From positions 21,861,501-21,925,500 of the forward strand of contig NC_079881.1 of assembly GCF_029227915.1 (NCBI RefSeq): DNA of 64,000 nt, written 5' to 3'. Under the pieces are notes generated by a model. That model saw only the letters and a list, made by a program, of their open reading frames with translations, searched no databases and had not been told where the DNA came from. This document shows, in pieces, positions 1 to 12,800 of the stretch. Numbering within the stretch: position 1 is the stretch's first letter; every line of letters starts with the position of its first letter. Origin of the DNA: Hydractinia symbiolongicarpus. Lineage: Eukaryota; Cnidaria; Hydrozoa; Anthoathecata; Hydractiniidae. Position numbers and translations under genes: made by a program.

Positions 1-2848
1 GAAACTTACGTAATAACGAACACGAAAACCATAATAAACTGGCAATTATGGAAAAAAAAACAGTTTAGTTCTATAGAATTGTTTGAATTGCATTCAGTTA
101 ATAGTTATTTCTGGACATTCTTGTTTTAAGCTTAAATAGGTTTGCGAGGTTGCATCTATTTATATATTTTTGCTTTTTTTACTATATATGTATTTCTCAT
201 TTCTGCGTTCTACTGTCCATCTGCAGCTTTTAATTACAAAAAATTCTGCAGGAAGTCAAAAATGATTTTTTTAACCATATTTCCGCTCCTGTTCTTTCAT
301 ATTTTACGTTGATGTGAAATCTTGAGTATAATGAACAAAACGCGATAAAGTTTTTATTAATTGTAAACAAATTGCACACAAAGATAAAAATGCTTGCATA
401 TTCTATAGAGTTACCATTGTGTGGATTAAAAAAAGTATGAGAGCTATAGCGATATCTTTGTTTTCCTTCTGGGAGAACGTATTTTACTAAAATTATAGAA
501 ATAATTTTAGGTATTTCAGCTAAAGTTCAAAAAAACGACTAACAGATATTGGAATGAACTTCTCTAGCACCCTTCGTCCTTCCCCAACGCCCACGATAAC
601 ATGCTTGCACGAATTGAGAAAAAAGCAGTGTATTCAAGGTAGCTAATTATCAATTTAACACTTCGGTATACACTAAGTACCTGATAAACGTGGGTTGTCA
701 TTTTAAGGAGCGATAAAAAATACTTGATTGCGTTATTGTTTAAGGTATGTAACATCAATCAGTAAAAGATTAGACGCAATTTTCATTCATTCAAAAGATA
801 GAAAGAAGTTCAAGTTCCTTTTTGAATTCATTTAAAATAAGTTTGAGTACATTAAGAACTAAAATTTTTGGCGGATATTGTTTCGGCGGAAAAACTTTCG
901 GACGAAGTTTAAGAAATTTTAAAAATAATTAGAACAGAAAATAACACAAAACAAAAAAGAAGGCTAGAAGTATTTATAGTGTGCTTATCTTTAACCAAGG
1001 TCTAAAAAAGGGTCTTCAGGATCCAATTTTATAGATAAAGCCTCGACCAAATGTAAAAATAACAAAAATAATAAGTTCAAAGCCTGCATTTTTTATTGAT
1101 TTTATAAAAAAATTAGAAAAACCAAAATTTTCCGACGGAAAAAAAAACCCGAAAGTTTTTCCGTCCAAGAATGTTGGTTCCTAATATAGTTAGGATATAT
1201 ATATATGTAAATGTCCATAAATGTAAATGTACAACCAGAACTTTGAAAACGTTTGACATATTCTGTCTTTTATTACTCTCTGTACGTGGTTGCTATAGCT
1301 ATGCGAACTTGATTCTGCAAATAATACACAAACATCACGTGCGGTGGTGGTGGGTCTCTAAACAATGCAATTGAGTATTATTTTTCTGAATGGTAAAAAA
1401 TTAAGAGTGTGGTACCCCCCTCCCCACCCTCCTTTTGACAACAAGTACATAAAATAGCCTTGCTTAAGTGTATAAAAAGAGGTGTATTTAATTATATTTA
1501 GAATTTGTGGAAGAAGAAGAAGACGCTAGGCTGTTCTATAATCTCAAAATTTTATGCCATTTTGTTGCTTTTCTAGCAACAAAATACGCCCTGTGGTAAA
1601 AGAATATTATAATGACGATCCGTTTGAGAGATCATTTATTGGCCGACTCTGTTTATCAAGGAATGTCAACTGAAAAAGGCAACTTAGAAGACAAGATTTT
1701 TTTTACAAAATTTTTCCAAGCAAAACGTGACAAACATTTCAATAAATTTTTCCATAAGGAATCTAATACCTGTCGTCTTTCCGATATTAAAAAAGTCGTA
1801 GCACAGATACACGAAATATTTATGTACGAAAAGTACCACATGGAATTTTCGCGGATTTTTCGCACGGAATAACGTCCACCAAGAATTTGGAATATAAAGG
1901 TTGTTTGGTCAATTTAATCAATTTCAACTAGCTATCATTACTAGTGCAGGAATGAATTTTTGTTAAAACAGAATAGGCGATTAAGAGATCTCTTTGAGCA
2001 TTTTTATCTTGCAGACAAACATATAAAAACATTAACGAGTCGAGCTTCTTTTTGCACCGCTAACACATTGCCTTGCAGCGACCAGCTTTCCTTGTGCGGT
2101 CCCCAGAACTGGAGGCCGCAGACGAGTCCGCTAAACTACGTGCAACTAAATCTACTCGCCGGTCTTGGTCAGGGGTTCGATCGACGTGAACTATTTTCTG
2201 TACAGAATAGACAAATGGTGGGAATACCACGTAAACTTTTGATAAGTACCTTTTAAAGTGTGTATGTTTTTTTCATTTTTTAAAATTTTTTTTTTCCATT
2301 TTTGTCATTTGACAAGACGCTTGCGTGCTTGATAGCATGGATATCATGTGTAACAAGTCTCTTCAATCTTTGCGTCATACTTCGTCGTATCATAAACAAC
2401 ATCGATACGCGGAACAATAATTATTGCTGAGTCGTGTTTTAATTTAATAGAATTATTAAGCTTAATTAAACTTATTTCTTTTGTCCCATTCGTACAGGCG
2501 GAAAATTTCTTTACAAATTTGAACAACTTTGCGCTTTTTATTGCGACAGAGGTCATATTTCGAAAGTATTAGGCGTTTAAATTGGGTGTAAAAGGTCTCA
2601 GCATACTGTAGCAGGATCACTCAACTAAACAATGCTCATAGTCACGTGATCTGCTGCCAAGAGTTAGAAATTCAAAAATTGATACAGAGTTTTATTTATT
2701 TACAATTACACATACTACTCAGGTTCACAAGTGGTTATTGCTGTGGAAACATGCGTTGTGTTTGTGCACATTCCTCAAAAAAAAAAAAAAAATAATAGCT
2801 GAGTCATTCTGTGCTTATCAACCTATGTAATCGTATATTACCCTTAAA
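1..2848. other. AT-rich DNA without a recognised gene
   Basis: No exon could be supported here. Short open frames such as 1612-1872 (86 codons, charged, open on both strands) have no recognisable domain. A short inverted repeat pairs 888-905 with 1150-1167 and has the CCGAAAGTTTTTCCG core also seen in scattered copies elsewhere, so 860-1175 may be a decayed miniature element. The stretch 2045-2205 is clearly richer in G and C than its surroundings; see findings. Confidence 0.5.
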
Positions 2849-2954
2849 CTAGTCGTTAGCCCGTGGAGAAATCCTCTTCCTTTTTATACTTGCGCAGCTA
2901 AGCTACCGTTTTGCGTGACAGACGGACAGACGTATACGGGTATTATAATATAGA
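2849..2954 (-). mobile_element. Helitron-like non-autonomous element (short)
   Basis: Read on the minus strand it starts with TCTATATTATAATACCCG, carries the CTGTCTGTC-type segment, and ends with a decayed hairpin (about CCCGTGGA/TCCACGGG) followed by CTAACGA and CTAG. A 5' TC, a subterminal 3' hairpin and a CTRR end are the hallmarks of Helitrons. It is far too short to encode Rep/helicase. Its 5' end touches the CTAG end of the next element with no spacer. Confidence 0.65.
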
Positions 2955-3148
2955 CTAGTCGTTGCCCGTGGAAAAATCCACGGGGTCGCCCGTCCCTTAT
3001 ATTTACCCGTCGAAACAAAGTGGATGAAAATACATTGCATTTGATATTTGTGTTTCCTTAACATCATTATCTAACTCAACGGGGGGGGGGGGGGGGGGGG
3101 GCGTCCGTGCAGAGACAGACAGACGGAATACGGCTATTATAATAGAGA
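2955..3148 (-). mobile_element. Helitron-like non-autonomous element with internal poly-G
   Basis: Minus-strand element beginning TCTCTATTATAATAGCCG and ending in the intact hairpin CCCGTGGATTTTTCCACGGG followed by CAACGACTAG. It resembles the element at 24306-24499 (shared segment around an AAATGCGATATAT-like core and a TCCACTTTGTT block). A run of about 20 G lies at about 3081-3101 and is absent from the other copies. Confidence 0.65.
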
Positions 3149-6100
3149 TTTATTCAAATATAGGTAAAGAATTCTCCAGTCGATTTATTAATAGATTGAT
3201 TCTTTATAGCAACGCCATAAACGACTGACAGTGGATTATTCCACTCAGCAAATGCAGAAATAATTTTTTCCCCTAATGAAAATTTTCCGTGGAATGGACA
3301 TCAACAGAATAAAAACGTAAATTGTCGTCTATATTCCCACTTCACTTTAACGCGCTTTTTGTACAGAAAATTGTGAAATTGGGAACGAAAAATAATTTTT
3401 TAAATCAAATGTCAAGCATGTTTGACTTTTCTGTTTCATTCTGCGAAATGTTGTCATGAATAGACAGACAACCATAAGTCTTGTAATGTTCTCATAAGTA
3501 AGAAAAAAATAAACATGCAAATTTAATCACCATATCGAACCGATCTTATTTTCCCAGTCGTTGCAATACTCGGTGACATTATCCTCCATATAATTGTTAA
3601 GTTTTAAATTTCAATGGTATCAAAGGTAAATAAAAATCAGAGCGAAAAATCAAACGCTTTTTGATGGAGTTTTATGTTCAATCATATCTTGTATTTTAAA
3701 TTTTTGACTCTTTGTCATCCCGTGGACATAACCTTCTGTTGAAGAACATGTTACTGTTTAAACAGAACATTTTTACACGATAAATAATGTAAATTCTTAT
3801 TAAAATTACCTTTAACGTGTGAGTGCACACACAAAGGTATGATATTATGAAGTGCTTTCAATTCAACAAAACTTTATTTTGATTTGATAATAGCAAGATT
3901 ATATGATTTCCTTTATAATGGTAGAAAATTATTGAGAAAAAAAGACCCCTTTTCTACAAAGGAGACCTTTTTTCAAAACTACTAGGATTATTGTTTCCCT
4001 GGGTTTTTTTTGGGATCACAAAACATAGATCTAAAAACGATTTTTTAGGACTCTATAATTTTTTTTTGATGATGGGAAAATTAAAAAGAAGTAATTATTT
4101 TTTCTATGTAAAGAAGTTTAAACTATCAATACACCACCTTTTTTTTTCTATATGCTATATAAATAGGAATTCTATATATATATTCTAAATTTCTAACAAT
4201 TTGTCTTGAAATGAACAGCTCGTGCCTGCAAACATTTTCGTATCAAGCAGAGCGTGCCTCTGTTTTTGCAACATATAAATACCAATCCATCTAACAAAAA
4301 GAACTATTCACAGAATTGTATTTCGGGAAATACGTTCTTTTTCTGCCACCAAGTTCGGTTAGCTAAATTTTCTATCGTCAACCTTTTTTTAATTAGATGT
4401 ATCATTGATGACAGAAGTGAAAGGTAAGAGAGGAAACCTACTGTTAACAACATAACCACAAATACTTGATAAATTTTTTGCAACTGGTTGAATTCTGGCG
4501 CGCTTTACACTTGAATATTTTCTATGTATTCTACTATAAAAGGCCATAAAAGAAGATGATCAATTAAACTTTGCAATTAATTAAAGTGTCATTTTAATGG
4601 GCAGAACTGACATAACCTCATTTTATAAAACAAGATTAATTTTTTGTGTTAAGAAAATATCGTAAAATAAAGGATCTATCAGAAGTGTATTTTACAATTT
4701 GTTTCGTCAGTAGTGGGTTCTAGAGACTTCTCCATTAATATTGCAGCTTAGAGATTGTCCACTATGGGTGTCTGCTGTAAATTTCACTGTCAAAACCCCT
4801 TTCTAGAGATTCTCAACATCAACGTCGTGGCAACTAAAGTCGTTTCAAACTACTGAAGAAAGGGTAGCTTGTAGAAAGGGTGAGTCGTTGCAATTCACCT
4901 AATTGTGAATATATGGTTCGTTTTGAAGCCCCATCTAAACTTATAAACTCTGTTATCAAATTACCTGAAGTGAAAAACTGAGTGTTTATTAGCTACGACA
5001 TTTCGAGGGTGCTCCTTGATTGTCCAAGAAAACTAAATAATGCAACACAAGACTAAAAATTGTCACCACAACAATGTTTTTGCAACTTTTTTTAAATATC
5101 GAGGCGGTGGGTGAGGGAGAAGGTAAATTCACTGTTTGGGTTTTCCGGCTTTTATTAACTTATTATTTATTCTTTAGCAACATAGCGGTGAAATACTCTA
5201 ACGGAATTTTGAAGATCAAAATGGAGGAAAAGTGATTTTTAACAACACTTTGTTTCCCTTCATAATGCATTGCACTTGTGTGCAGTTATGTAATGATTAG
5301 AACATTATTAAATTATTCATAGTCTCCGAACCTAAAGGTTCTCAATTACAAATGAGACTCCTATATTTGAATTTTCAAAACAAATCCATATCAGCCATTT
5401 TGAATTTTTTGAAGAAAACTTTTTGTAGGGATTCTTGTAGGGAAATTAAATTTCAGAAAGTGTATACTTTACATGACTTAATAATAATCAAGTTTGCAAA
5501 GTAGTAATTTACGAAAATTACAAATTTAATGCATGATGCGAAAGAGGAAGAAAAAAGAAACAGATTAAACAAACAGAGAACAGAGAAACAAAACTTTTAA
5601 AAAATAAGTAATGTATAAAAGAGAGTTTGTAAAACGTTGGAACTAAAGTTTACAAAATGCGGGGTGGAAAAGATACATTAATGGTTCAAAAAATAAACAA
5701 AAACATTTAAAGCCAGTTAAAAAAAATCTACCTCACCTTCAAGACGAGATTTACTTAAAAGGCAATCATATCCTGCGAAATATTTTTAATGCTCTTTTAA
5801 CTATTTAATATTCTCTCTATTTTTTTTAAACGCTTTGCTTTTGACTTTTTGAATTCAAACTTCTTTTTTGATAGCGTTTTTTGAAGTTGTCGAATGCTTT
5901 TCTTGCAGCTTCTCCTAGAAAAGAAGTTAAATTTTGGTGTTGTTGTTTGTGGTAGCTATTTTAATCTACTTAGTCATCTATCCAAAATTCTCTTCATCGC
6001 TACTCAATGTAGCTACAGATACATATTAAGCGAGGGAAGGAGTTCTATGTGTAAAAATATTTGTCGAAAATAAGAAAATTAAGACAATAATCACCATTCT

Positions 6101-6690
6101 CCACGAAATTAACGCCTCGGCAACTTCTTTCCTCGCGTTCTCCACCGCTACTTTCTCCTTATAGCCTTTTTGCGTTTTGTCATAAAGAATTTTGTATTCC
6201 CTTACTTTCTCACAAAGTAATTCCTCTTGATTCAAGTTTAAATGCATTTTTTTACTAAGAGTTTCTCACAAATAATATTTTTCTCTATGTAGTTGTGTGC
6301 TAGCGTATTGAAAATTTTTCCACTTTGAGCACATTTAAATCATTCTGAATGGCGGTGTCTTTGATCGTTAAACGCGAAGAACAAATTTGTTTGATATTTG
6401 CGTTTAGTAAATTTTGGCGTTCAAGTGCGTGTAAGTGCGTATAAGTGCGTCTAGTGAGTGTCCCCACTGTGCTTAAGAATCATAAACGCACTTATACACA
6501 CTAAACGCGCAGTGAGGACTAAGCTTAAAGGTATGCCAACAAGTCTAATCCTGGATATTTACAACAAATACCTTCCTAAATAGATCATAGTAGGGAGGAT
6601 GTACCCATTTATGATTCTGGGTGACAGTATATTGTTTCCAGGAATTTGGAGATTTAAGAAAATAATTCATAAAAACTAACCAACAAGCTG
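3149..6690. other. AT-rich DNA, no gene recognised
   Basis: No splice-supported exon or conserved domain was found. One strong hairpin pairs GTATAAGTGCGT at 6439-6450 with its complement at 6486-6497, inside a stretch that repeats GTGCGT several times; it may be the core of a miniature inverted-repeat element. Everything else is short open frames with no recognisable content. Confidence 0.45.
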
Positions 6691-6699
6691 ATAATTACG

Positions 6700-7246
6700 G
6701 TTAATTGCGGTGATTGAAATTTTCGGACCTGGATGGAGATAACTACTTCTTCTGTAGGGCTGGTAACCATATCTCAGGAAGTTAATACGAAGTGCTGCTT
6801 ATGTGTTTGTCACGTTCTACATTGTTGATGGTTTCTTTTTTTTCCCTAGCCGTTGTTCTGGATTCTCTGTCAATGATTTTCTTCTCATCCCAATTAAACT
6901 AATGACTTCTGCGGAACCTGTGGTCCTCAATTTCGTTTTTCTTCACATCTAAGTTTCTCACTCCGCGCATATGCTCTTGAACTCAATGCTTGAATTTTTT
7001 CCTTGTTTCGTCTCTATATACTGCATCGCAATTTTTACACTGGATTTCGTGAACAAGATTGTTTTGTTCTTTCAGGTTATTTTTTGGTGTTTCGTAGGGT
7101 GTCTTTAGAGTTAACAATGCTTTTGATCTTGTGTTGCTTAAAACTCGACGAAGGATCTCGCTGATAGCTGGTACATATGGTGGGAATCCTGATGTGAAAA
7201 ATTCATTTGATGTTTTCCTGTTTTCTCGGTTGCATCTTCTATTCAT
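6700..7246 (-). pseudogene. Penelope-like retroelement 3' fragment (linker and GIY-YIG start)
   Basis: The minus-strand translation contains a GFPPYVPAISEILRRVL-like segment followed by EIQCKNCDAVYRDETRKKF. This is the usual order in Penelope-like elements: an (I/P)PYVxGxSExxRRxL linker after the reverse transcriptase, then the CxxCxxVYIGET start of the GIY-YIG endonuclease. The glycine of IGET has been replaced and stops follow, so it is dead. The downstream 6700-6900 segment matches 14575-14740, showing that the two are copies of one family. The reverse transcriptase core is missing. Confidence 0.7.
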
Positions 7247-7249
7247 TTT

Positions 7250-8039
7250 ATGGACGTGTGCAAAAAGTTCCTACATCAACAACTATACTCAACGTTCGAT
7301 CATGTTTGTTTGTTCGAAACGCTATCGATGAGAAAGCATGCCGAAACTTTGAAAAGTACTTTCAGTGTATAAATCACGAAGAAGCACCAAGAAATAATAA
7401 CTGTTTGACCCGATTTGATCAAACGTTACGCTCGAGTCAACTAAATTATCTTTTTATTTTTCTGGTGATGTATTGTACAATTCTTTACCTCGTGATTTAC
7501 GGATGATAAATTGTTATAGCGATTTTAAAAGAGAAGTTACTTTATATTTTACATAATTTTTCTTTTTAACGTTTTTATTGTTTATAATATTTTCTAATTC
7601 TTTACTTATACATTCATTTTAATTACTACCGGAAGCATATTGATAAGAGGTTTGTTACATTTATTGTAAATATTTCTAAATTGCTTATCCTGTAAAAACA
7701 TTCGTTAAATAATTAAAATAAATTATTTTCTACTTGCAAGATGGTTATTATGAGAACATTTGTGTAGAGTGATGTGACATCAAATGATACCATGTATTTG
7801 TCGCCTGCTATCTCTGTTTTTCTGATGTATTCCGAGAATTATTTTGAGTTCTTGCTGTGGTCACTGGCTGCAAATTTGCTGAGGATCGAAGCAACAAATT
7901 TTGTTAAGTTGTCTAACAGTGTTCCAGTGCAAGAGGTCAAACTGGATTTACCTGTTTATGAATTTTAGCACTCCGTAAAATCGACCCCCCCCCCCCAAAA
8001 AAAAAAAAAGAAAAAAAAAGAAACAGAACAAAGCAAGTT
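7250..8039. other. AT-rich DNA, no gene recognised
   Basis: Only short open frames without recognisable domains. A C-run followed by an A-rich tract at about 7986-8025 lies just outside the left arm of the GPCR inverted duplication. Confidence 0.4.
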
Positions 8040-9609
8040 ATAATATGTTTTTACACACTCATTCTAATTAATTATAAATAGTTAAAAAACACACGTAAGA
8101 TGAACAAGTTATAAAGAGACGCAGTGAGAAAAACTCAGGACAGAATAAGGTTAAGGTCCATATATTAATAGTTAAAATATTACAACAAATATCTACATGC
8201 TTTAAATAGTAAAGATGTAAAAAATTAATCTAATATTTTTTTCTTTCCGCGTTTATTCTTCTTGTCGGGAAAAAAATTCAAGTTTACCTCAATGTAACAA
8301 CTTCCTTTCGGTTTCATTGCATACCAAACATAGTAGACTTGAAAAGCGGGTTAAGACCAAATTTGGTTAAGATAAACATAATACCGTTATTCAGTGGCGT
8401 TTTATTAATTGTCCACTCATATTATAAAAAGTCGAAAGTTTGCCTGATGTGAACTCCTAAAAAATATTTTAAAATCTAAATTTTAATTGGTATTGAATTT
8501 GTATCCTTTTATTGCAATAAACTACCCTCACATTGTACTTTAAATCTCAATAGCGACTTCACAAAACAAAAGCGGGGTTTATCAGCAACGACGTTGCGAA
8601 TAACTTTTTATGAAAGCCCGCCATATAACAAACGCATCGAAAATTGATTACGAAAAATTAAACGAAAGTGATAACGAGAAATCAAACAAAGAAACCAGTC
8701 TTTAAAGATAGCTCTTTTTGCATGCTTTTACCACTAGTATTTTTATGACATTTAGACGTTCTACCTCAAAATGGTTCATTTTGAGTCGAAGGTTAAACAT
8801 CAACTCTGATTTCGACGGTTTGGCGTGATCTACTGATGCGCCTTAAAAAGTCAATAATATTTACTCCGTCGTAGATGGCCCCGTTATTTTTTCTAGGGTC
8901 AAAAATTAATCAATAGCAATATCAGAAGAATGTTGAAGATGCATTACGGTCAATGTATAACATTTATTTAACTTTTTTTGAAGCAAAATCTTTAACTTTA
9001 ATTTCAGGAAGGTGGTATTTTGTTTGTTGTGGAGGTTTCAGTAGAAACGAACGGTTGTTTCTTTATGAGAAAATCTACCTGAGGTGTTAAAATGAAAAAA
9101 ACAATGATCTATTTTTATTGATCAAAATTCTCTCAAATAGTTCAATCTCAGTTTTGTTCTAACGGAAGTAAAAATTCTCACATCTCGCAATAAAAAAAAT
9201 TAAAGTTATGAAACCTCCGAAAAACACGTGACATATATCACCTTCTGGCGTTATCAAGTTAACACATAGGAAAGCTTTTTTCACGATAGTAGCCCTGAGA
9301 AAAATTTGGGTGTAAAATTTTCACAGTTAGGTTATTTTTGCTACGGTTGCGAGTTTATCTTTATCAAAATAAAACCATAACAGCTCAGTTTTCACAGTAG
9401 TGATAAATTATTTATCAAATTCTTCTTTCTTTTATAAGTCCCTGCGCAAGCATGTGACACAACAGGATAGCGTGTACATTAAGTGATCGGTGACGAGGAA
9501 ACTTTACGTATTTGTCACAAAGCGGACAAAGAATTTATAAACTGTAATGCAGATAGATGCCACTATACAAATCAAATAAAGCAATAACATTAAGGTGAGC
9601 ATATTGATT

Positions 9610-9632
9610 GTTTGTTTGTTTGTTTGTTTGTT
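9610..9632 (+). repeat. Short (GTTT)n microsatellite
   Basis: About six GTTT units run into a T tract about 300 bp upstream of the first GPCR gene. The equivalent place in the other arm (22574-22648) has a much longer complementary tract. Confidence 0.8.
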
Positions 9633-9915
9633 TTTTTTCTTTGCGGCAAATGAAATTAATTTTAAGATCATAAAAAATTATTATTCTTTCAAACAATATA
9701 TCCACTGGTTGTGAAAAAAAAAGCAATCAAGGTTATCTATTGTTTATACAGGAACGATAATTTATTATTAGAAGCAATTTTATTCGGCATCATATCTATT
9801 TCACCTCTTTACCCTCTTCTCCCAGGTAGAAGGTTCTTTGACACCTCTTTAAAAGCTCTTTTCATGTTGTTGCACAATATTTGTTCACCTTTTGAACACT
9901 TCGTAAAAACAAAAA

Positions 9916-9926
9916 CTTTTTTTTAG
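9916..9926 (+). promoter_or_regulatory. Candidate 3' splice site just before the GPCR start codon
   Basis: A pyrimidine tract ending in AG sits one base before the ATG at 9928, and the same arrangement precedes the ATG of the second copy (AG at 21735-21736, minus). It fits an intron in the 5' UTR, with an otherwise intronless coding exon. The upstream exon was not located. Confidence 0.4.
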
Positions 9927-9927
9927 A

Positions 9928-10923
9928 ATGGAGAACCTAAATTTAACATTAGCTAACGACACAAAACTATTTCAGTGTTATGATGCGGTAACAGATGATG
10001 TTAATGGACCCAAATTGTTAGATAAAGTCATCCTATTTTGCATTTTTGGTATAACAGCATGTTTTATCACCATACTCAACGCTTACATGTTCAATATTTT
10101 AAGAAAGAAGGACAGAAAACGTGCAAATGTACAATTTATGATTTTAACTATCTCCGACTTAACAAATGGAGCAATTTCCATGCCAATTGTGATGTTGAAG
10201 TTTATCGATTTTGGTGATAGTGCCAATTGCAAAATACGAGCATTTGTGCAATTTGCCTACCTTTTCCCCCTGATATATTCATGGTTAATTACCGTTGGAA
10301 TATCTATGGACAGATTGGTTGTGGTGCTGATGCCAAGGCTGCACGAAGACATAGTCGGTCGACTTAATTTAATATATCGTGTTGTTTGTTTGTTTTTTTG
10401 TTTTACCGCGTCTATAAAAACCGGATACTTTTACTGGAAAGATGGCAACAAGCCACTTACTATTTCTGAATATGAAGGAATGTCAATAAATGATAGGGAG
10501 TCAGCACAAAGTAGCACACTTCAATTTTTCGGCGAAATAGTCGTTGTTGTTGCGATCTGTGTATTGCAGTTAGTGCTTATAGTCAACGTCAACCGTAAAG
10601 CAAACGCAATGAAGCAAAGTCGACAAAGCGCAAACAGTTACAATCAAAAGGTGACAAACACTGTCAGTCTGTTAATTTTCTTCACAGTCATATCCACCAT
10701 TCCAAGGCTAATCATCCATGGTTTGGAACTGTACAATCGTTCAATGGCAGATAAAAGAAGTCGTGCTGGATACTATGTTGTGCATGCTTCTGTATTATCT
10801 ATACATTTAAATTCTTTGTTTAGTGCTGTAATTTTGCTGTTAAGGACATCCACATTTAAAACTCCCAATAACAATAAGAGTGTCGCCAGGACAACTAACA
10901 CCAATATTCAATCGAGTCGTTAA
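9928..10923 (+). CDS. Class A (rhodopsin-like) orphan GPCR, copy 1
   Basis: A 331-residue seven-helix receptor expected in the plasma membrane. The N terminus has two N-glycosylation sequons (NLT at 5, NDT at 10). Helix 2 carries the class A SDL motif (76-78), Cys101 at the top of helix 3 is the usual disulfide cysteine, and MDRLVVVLMP (127-136) is a DRY-type motif reading D-R-L. Helix 6 has a proline (TIPRL, about 257-261). Helix 7 has NSLFSAV (from 295) in place of NPxxY, and there is no retinal lysine, so it is not an opsin. The intracellular loop 3 and tail are short and basic/Ser-Thr-rich. The coding region is a single exon. It is almost identical to the gene at 20768-21733. The ligand is unknown; a peptide or small-molecule receptor typical of cnidarian class A expansions is likely. 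Confidence 0.9.
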   Translation: MENLNLTLANDTKLFQCYDAVTDDVNGPKLLDKVILFCIFGITACFITILNAYMFNILRKKDRKRANVQFMILTISDLTNGAISMPIVMLKFIDFGDSANCKIRAFVQFAYLFPLIYSWLITVGISMDRLVVVLMPRLHEDIVGRLNLIYRVVCLFFCFTASIKTGYFYWKDGNKPLTISEYEGMSINDRESAQSSTLQFFGEIVVVVAICVLQLVLIVNVNRKANAMKQSRQSANSYNQKVTNTVSLLIFFTVISTIPRLIIHGLELYNRSMADKRSRAGYYVVHASVLSIHLNSLFSAVILLLRTSTFKTPNNNKSVARTTNTNIQSSR

Positions 10924-11799
10924 GTAATCAGAATTTTTGCCGTGTAAATGGATTTTAAGACGCTTCACTTCGAACAAAAACTATTTGAAAGGCACACAAT
11001 TTTTGATTTTAAGGGATTTAACTGTATAAAAGATATTTTCTGCTTGAGCTGGCCTTTAAAAAATTCATCCATAGCAAAAAAAACTTTAAAAAAAAGGTTA
11101 AAATGCGAGATAGATTTTTGCGAAATAAATGTGACGCAATTCTAAATTTTGTTTGGCTGAAGCATTAAAAAGGCATAAAGAAAGAAAAAGTATTTTTCTT
11201 TAATTCTATATCTTTAATTTTTTATAAATCGTTTTCCCTTCTGAACTCTTTAATAACATCAAATGTGACATCTGTCCCTTCCATCACCCGTGTGTTTCAA
11301 TTTGTCGCCGATTATTTTATTTTGACATTGATCCAATGCAAACAAATCCTGCCCAACAAGCAAAATAACACTGAAAGAACAAACAAAAAAATCTGTGCAA
11401 CAAAACTTAATGCCCAGAATTTGTTGACATAAAGAAAAAAAGAAAGAAAAAAGAGAAGTCTGTTACTTTAGGCTGGTATATTTGCGTAAATAATTATAAC
11501 GAGTAGTAATACTATTATTAAGTTGGAAATTTGAAAGAACTTTCCAGCGAATTCAGTTTTACCAATGGACAATTTGGAGGCTATCGCGGAATTAATTTTG
11601 TGTAAAAAACTAAGTATCGCGAACACCGCGGAAATTTTTCTCACGTTGTTTTCTACGGTTTTCTTTTGTAAGTAAATAAAAATGACTTAGGCTTTGTTAA
11701 TGTACTTAACTTATCGTAATTGGAGAAAATATGTCTGAAAATAACAGCTTTTTTTGAAATTGTCAAAAATGAATCCTTTTAATATTATAAAAAACCATC

Positions 11800-12450
11800 A
11801 GCTTCTAGTTATTCTTATTGTAACAATCCCTACTCCGACTATGAAATGATGTTATGGTGGAAGGATCTACAATGTTTGATTTCTTTCTATACAAAGTAAT
11901 TCTATATAATGCCAAAATAAATAAAAATCTTTTTGGTAACATTTAAGCGCACCCCTGTCCACCAGGGTTTTTTCTCTTCTTGATATAAGAAATGACGTCT
12001 TGTATTTTTTTGCATATTTATTACAGCTTCTTTCTTAAGTCAGCACTTTTTCAGGTCAAGATTAAAATGGTGCATTGAGCCGAGGTCAACAAAACTTGTT
12101 ATAAAGCTAGTTAAATTTTTAAAAAATGTTTTGGTTTTGCTTTGTTGGATTTATTAAAATATCACTGGAAGGCATAAAAAAGTAGGCCACTGATATAAGA
12201 CAATAAAGTATATGTGGCTAGCTAACAAGGCTTTTAACATGTTTAGCACGTAGTAGGTGATCATAAACCCAATGTAAACGTGCTGATGATAGCTAGCTTT
12301 ATTTTTTTAGCTTGGTATTTTGTTTACATATAGCTGTTAGCTAGCTAGCCAAACGTTTTTGTGGTAAAGTTTGCAAATTTAGAGAGGTTTAGAAATCTTG
12401 TTTCTTTGTTCCTGAATTAAATTTCTCCCAAAGACTTCCTATATTTCCTT
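11800..12450. repeat. Dispersed repeat, inverted relative to 15760-16100
   Basis: The segment containing the CACCCCTGTCCACCAGGG stretch, the AAAGTGCTGA/TCAGCACTTT stretch and the CAAAGACTTCC/GGGAGAA stretch recurs in reverse complement at 15760-16100. Further fragments are seen near 43745 and 63390. This copy carries an extra stretch with several TAGCTAGC runs (about 12070-12400). No coding remnant was recognised, so it is probably a non-autonomous element of unknown class. Confidence 0.55.
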
Positions 12451-12687
12451 GAAATCGATTTACAAAATCACATCATATTGGCACACATCATACACATCAT
12501 ATTGGCTAAGGAACATTATTAACATACACAAACTATGTAATTTAATTATTTTATTTAACTATTGTGGAAAGTTTACTTCTCCAAACAGAATAGCTTAGTA
12601 GGCGAGGTTTCGGGAATTCCTTCTCCCATTATCGCGCATACTAAAATGATGTTGAACATCTATTTAGATAATTGAAGAGGATCAAAA

Positions 12688-12800
12688 TCTCTTTAATAAT
12701 AGCCGTATTTTGCCTGTCTGTCCGCGAAAACCGCGTCCCGTAACGGAATCACGAAATTTTTAAAATGCGCACCAATACCAAATGCGATATATTTTTACCG
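12688..12800 (+). mobile_element. Helitron-like element, 3'-truncated
   Basis: It starts TCTCTTTAATAATAGCCGTATT and follows the reverse complement of the 24306-24499 element through the TGTCTGTCCGCG and AAAATGCGC segments to the GCGATATATTTTTA segment. After about 12800 the match stops and the hairpin plus CTAG end is missing. Confidence 0.55.

Larger units (their letters stand above)
8040..11740 (+). repeat. Left arm of large inverted duplication
   Basis: Sequence across this interval reappears in reverse complement at about 20325-23510. Matches can be followed outside the GPCR gene: 8240-8370 with 23230-23330, 9490-9590 with 22690-22760, and 11560-11740 with 20325-20500. Small indels separate the arms. 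The arms flank about 8.6 kb of repeat-rich spacer. Boundaries are estimates from visible matching. Confidence 0.8.

Noticed and set aside
1612-1872. 86-codon plus-strand frame as a gene
   Set aside because: The opposite strand is also open, no domain is recognisable, and no splice-supported neighbours were found.
9928-10923. Opsin identity for the GPCR pair
   Set aside because: Helix 7 lacks the retinal-binding lysine and the NPxxY region is atypical.
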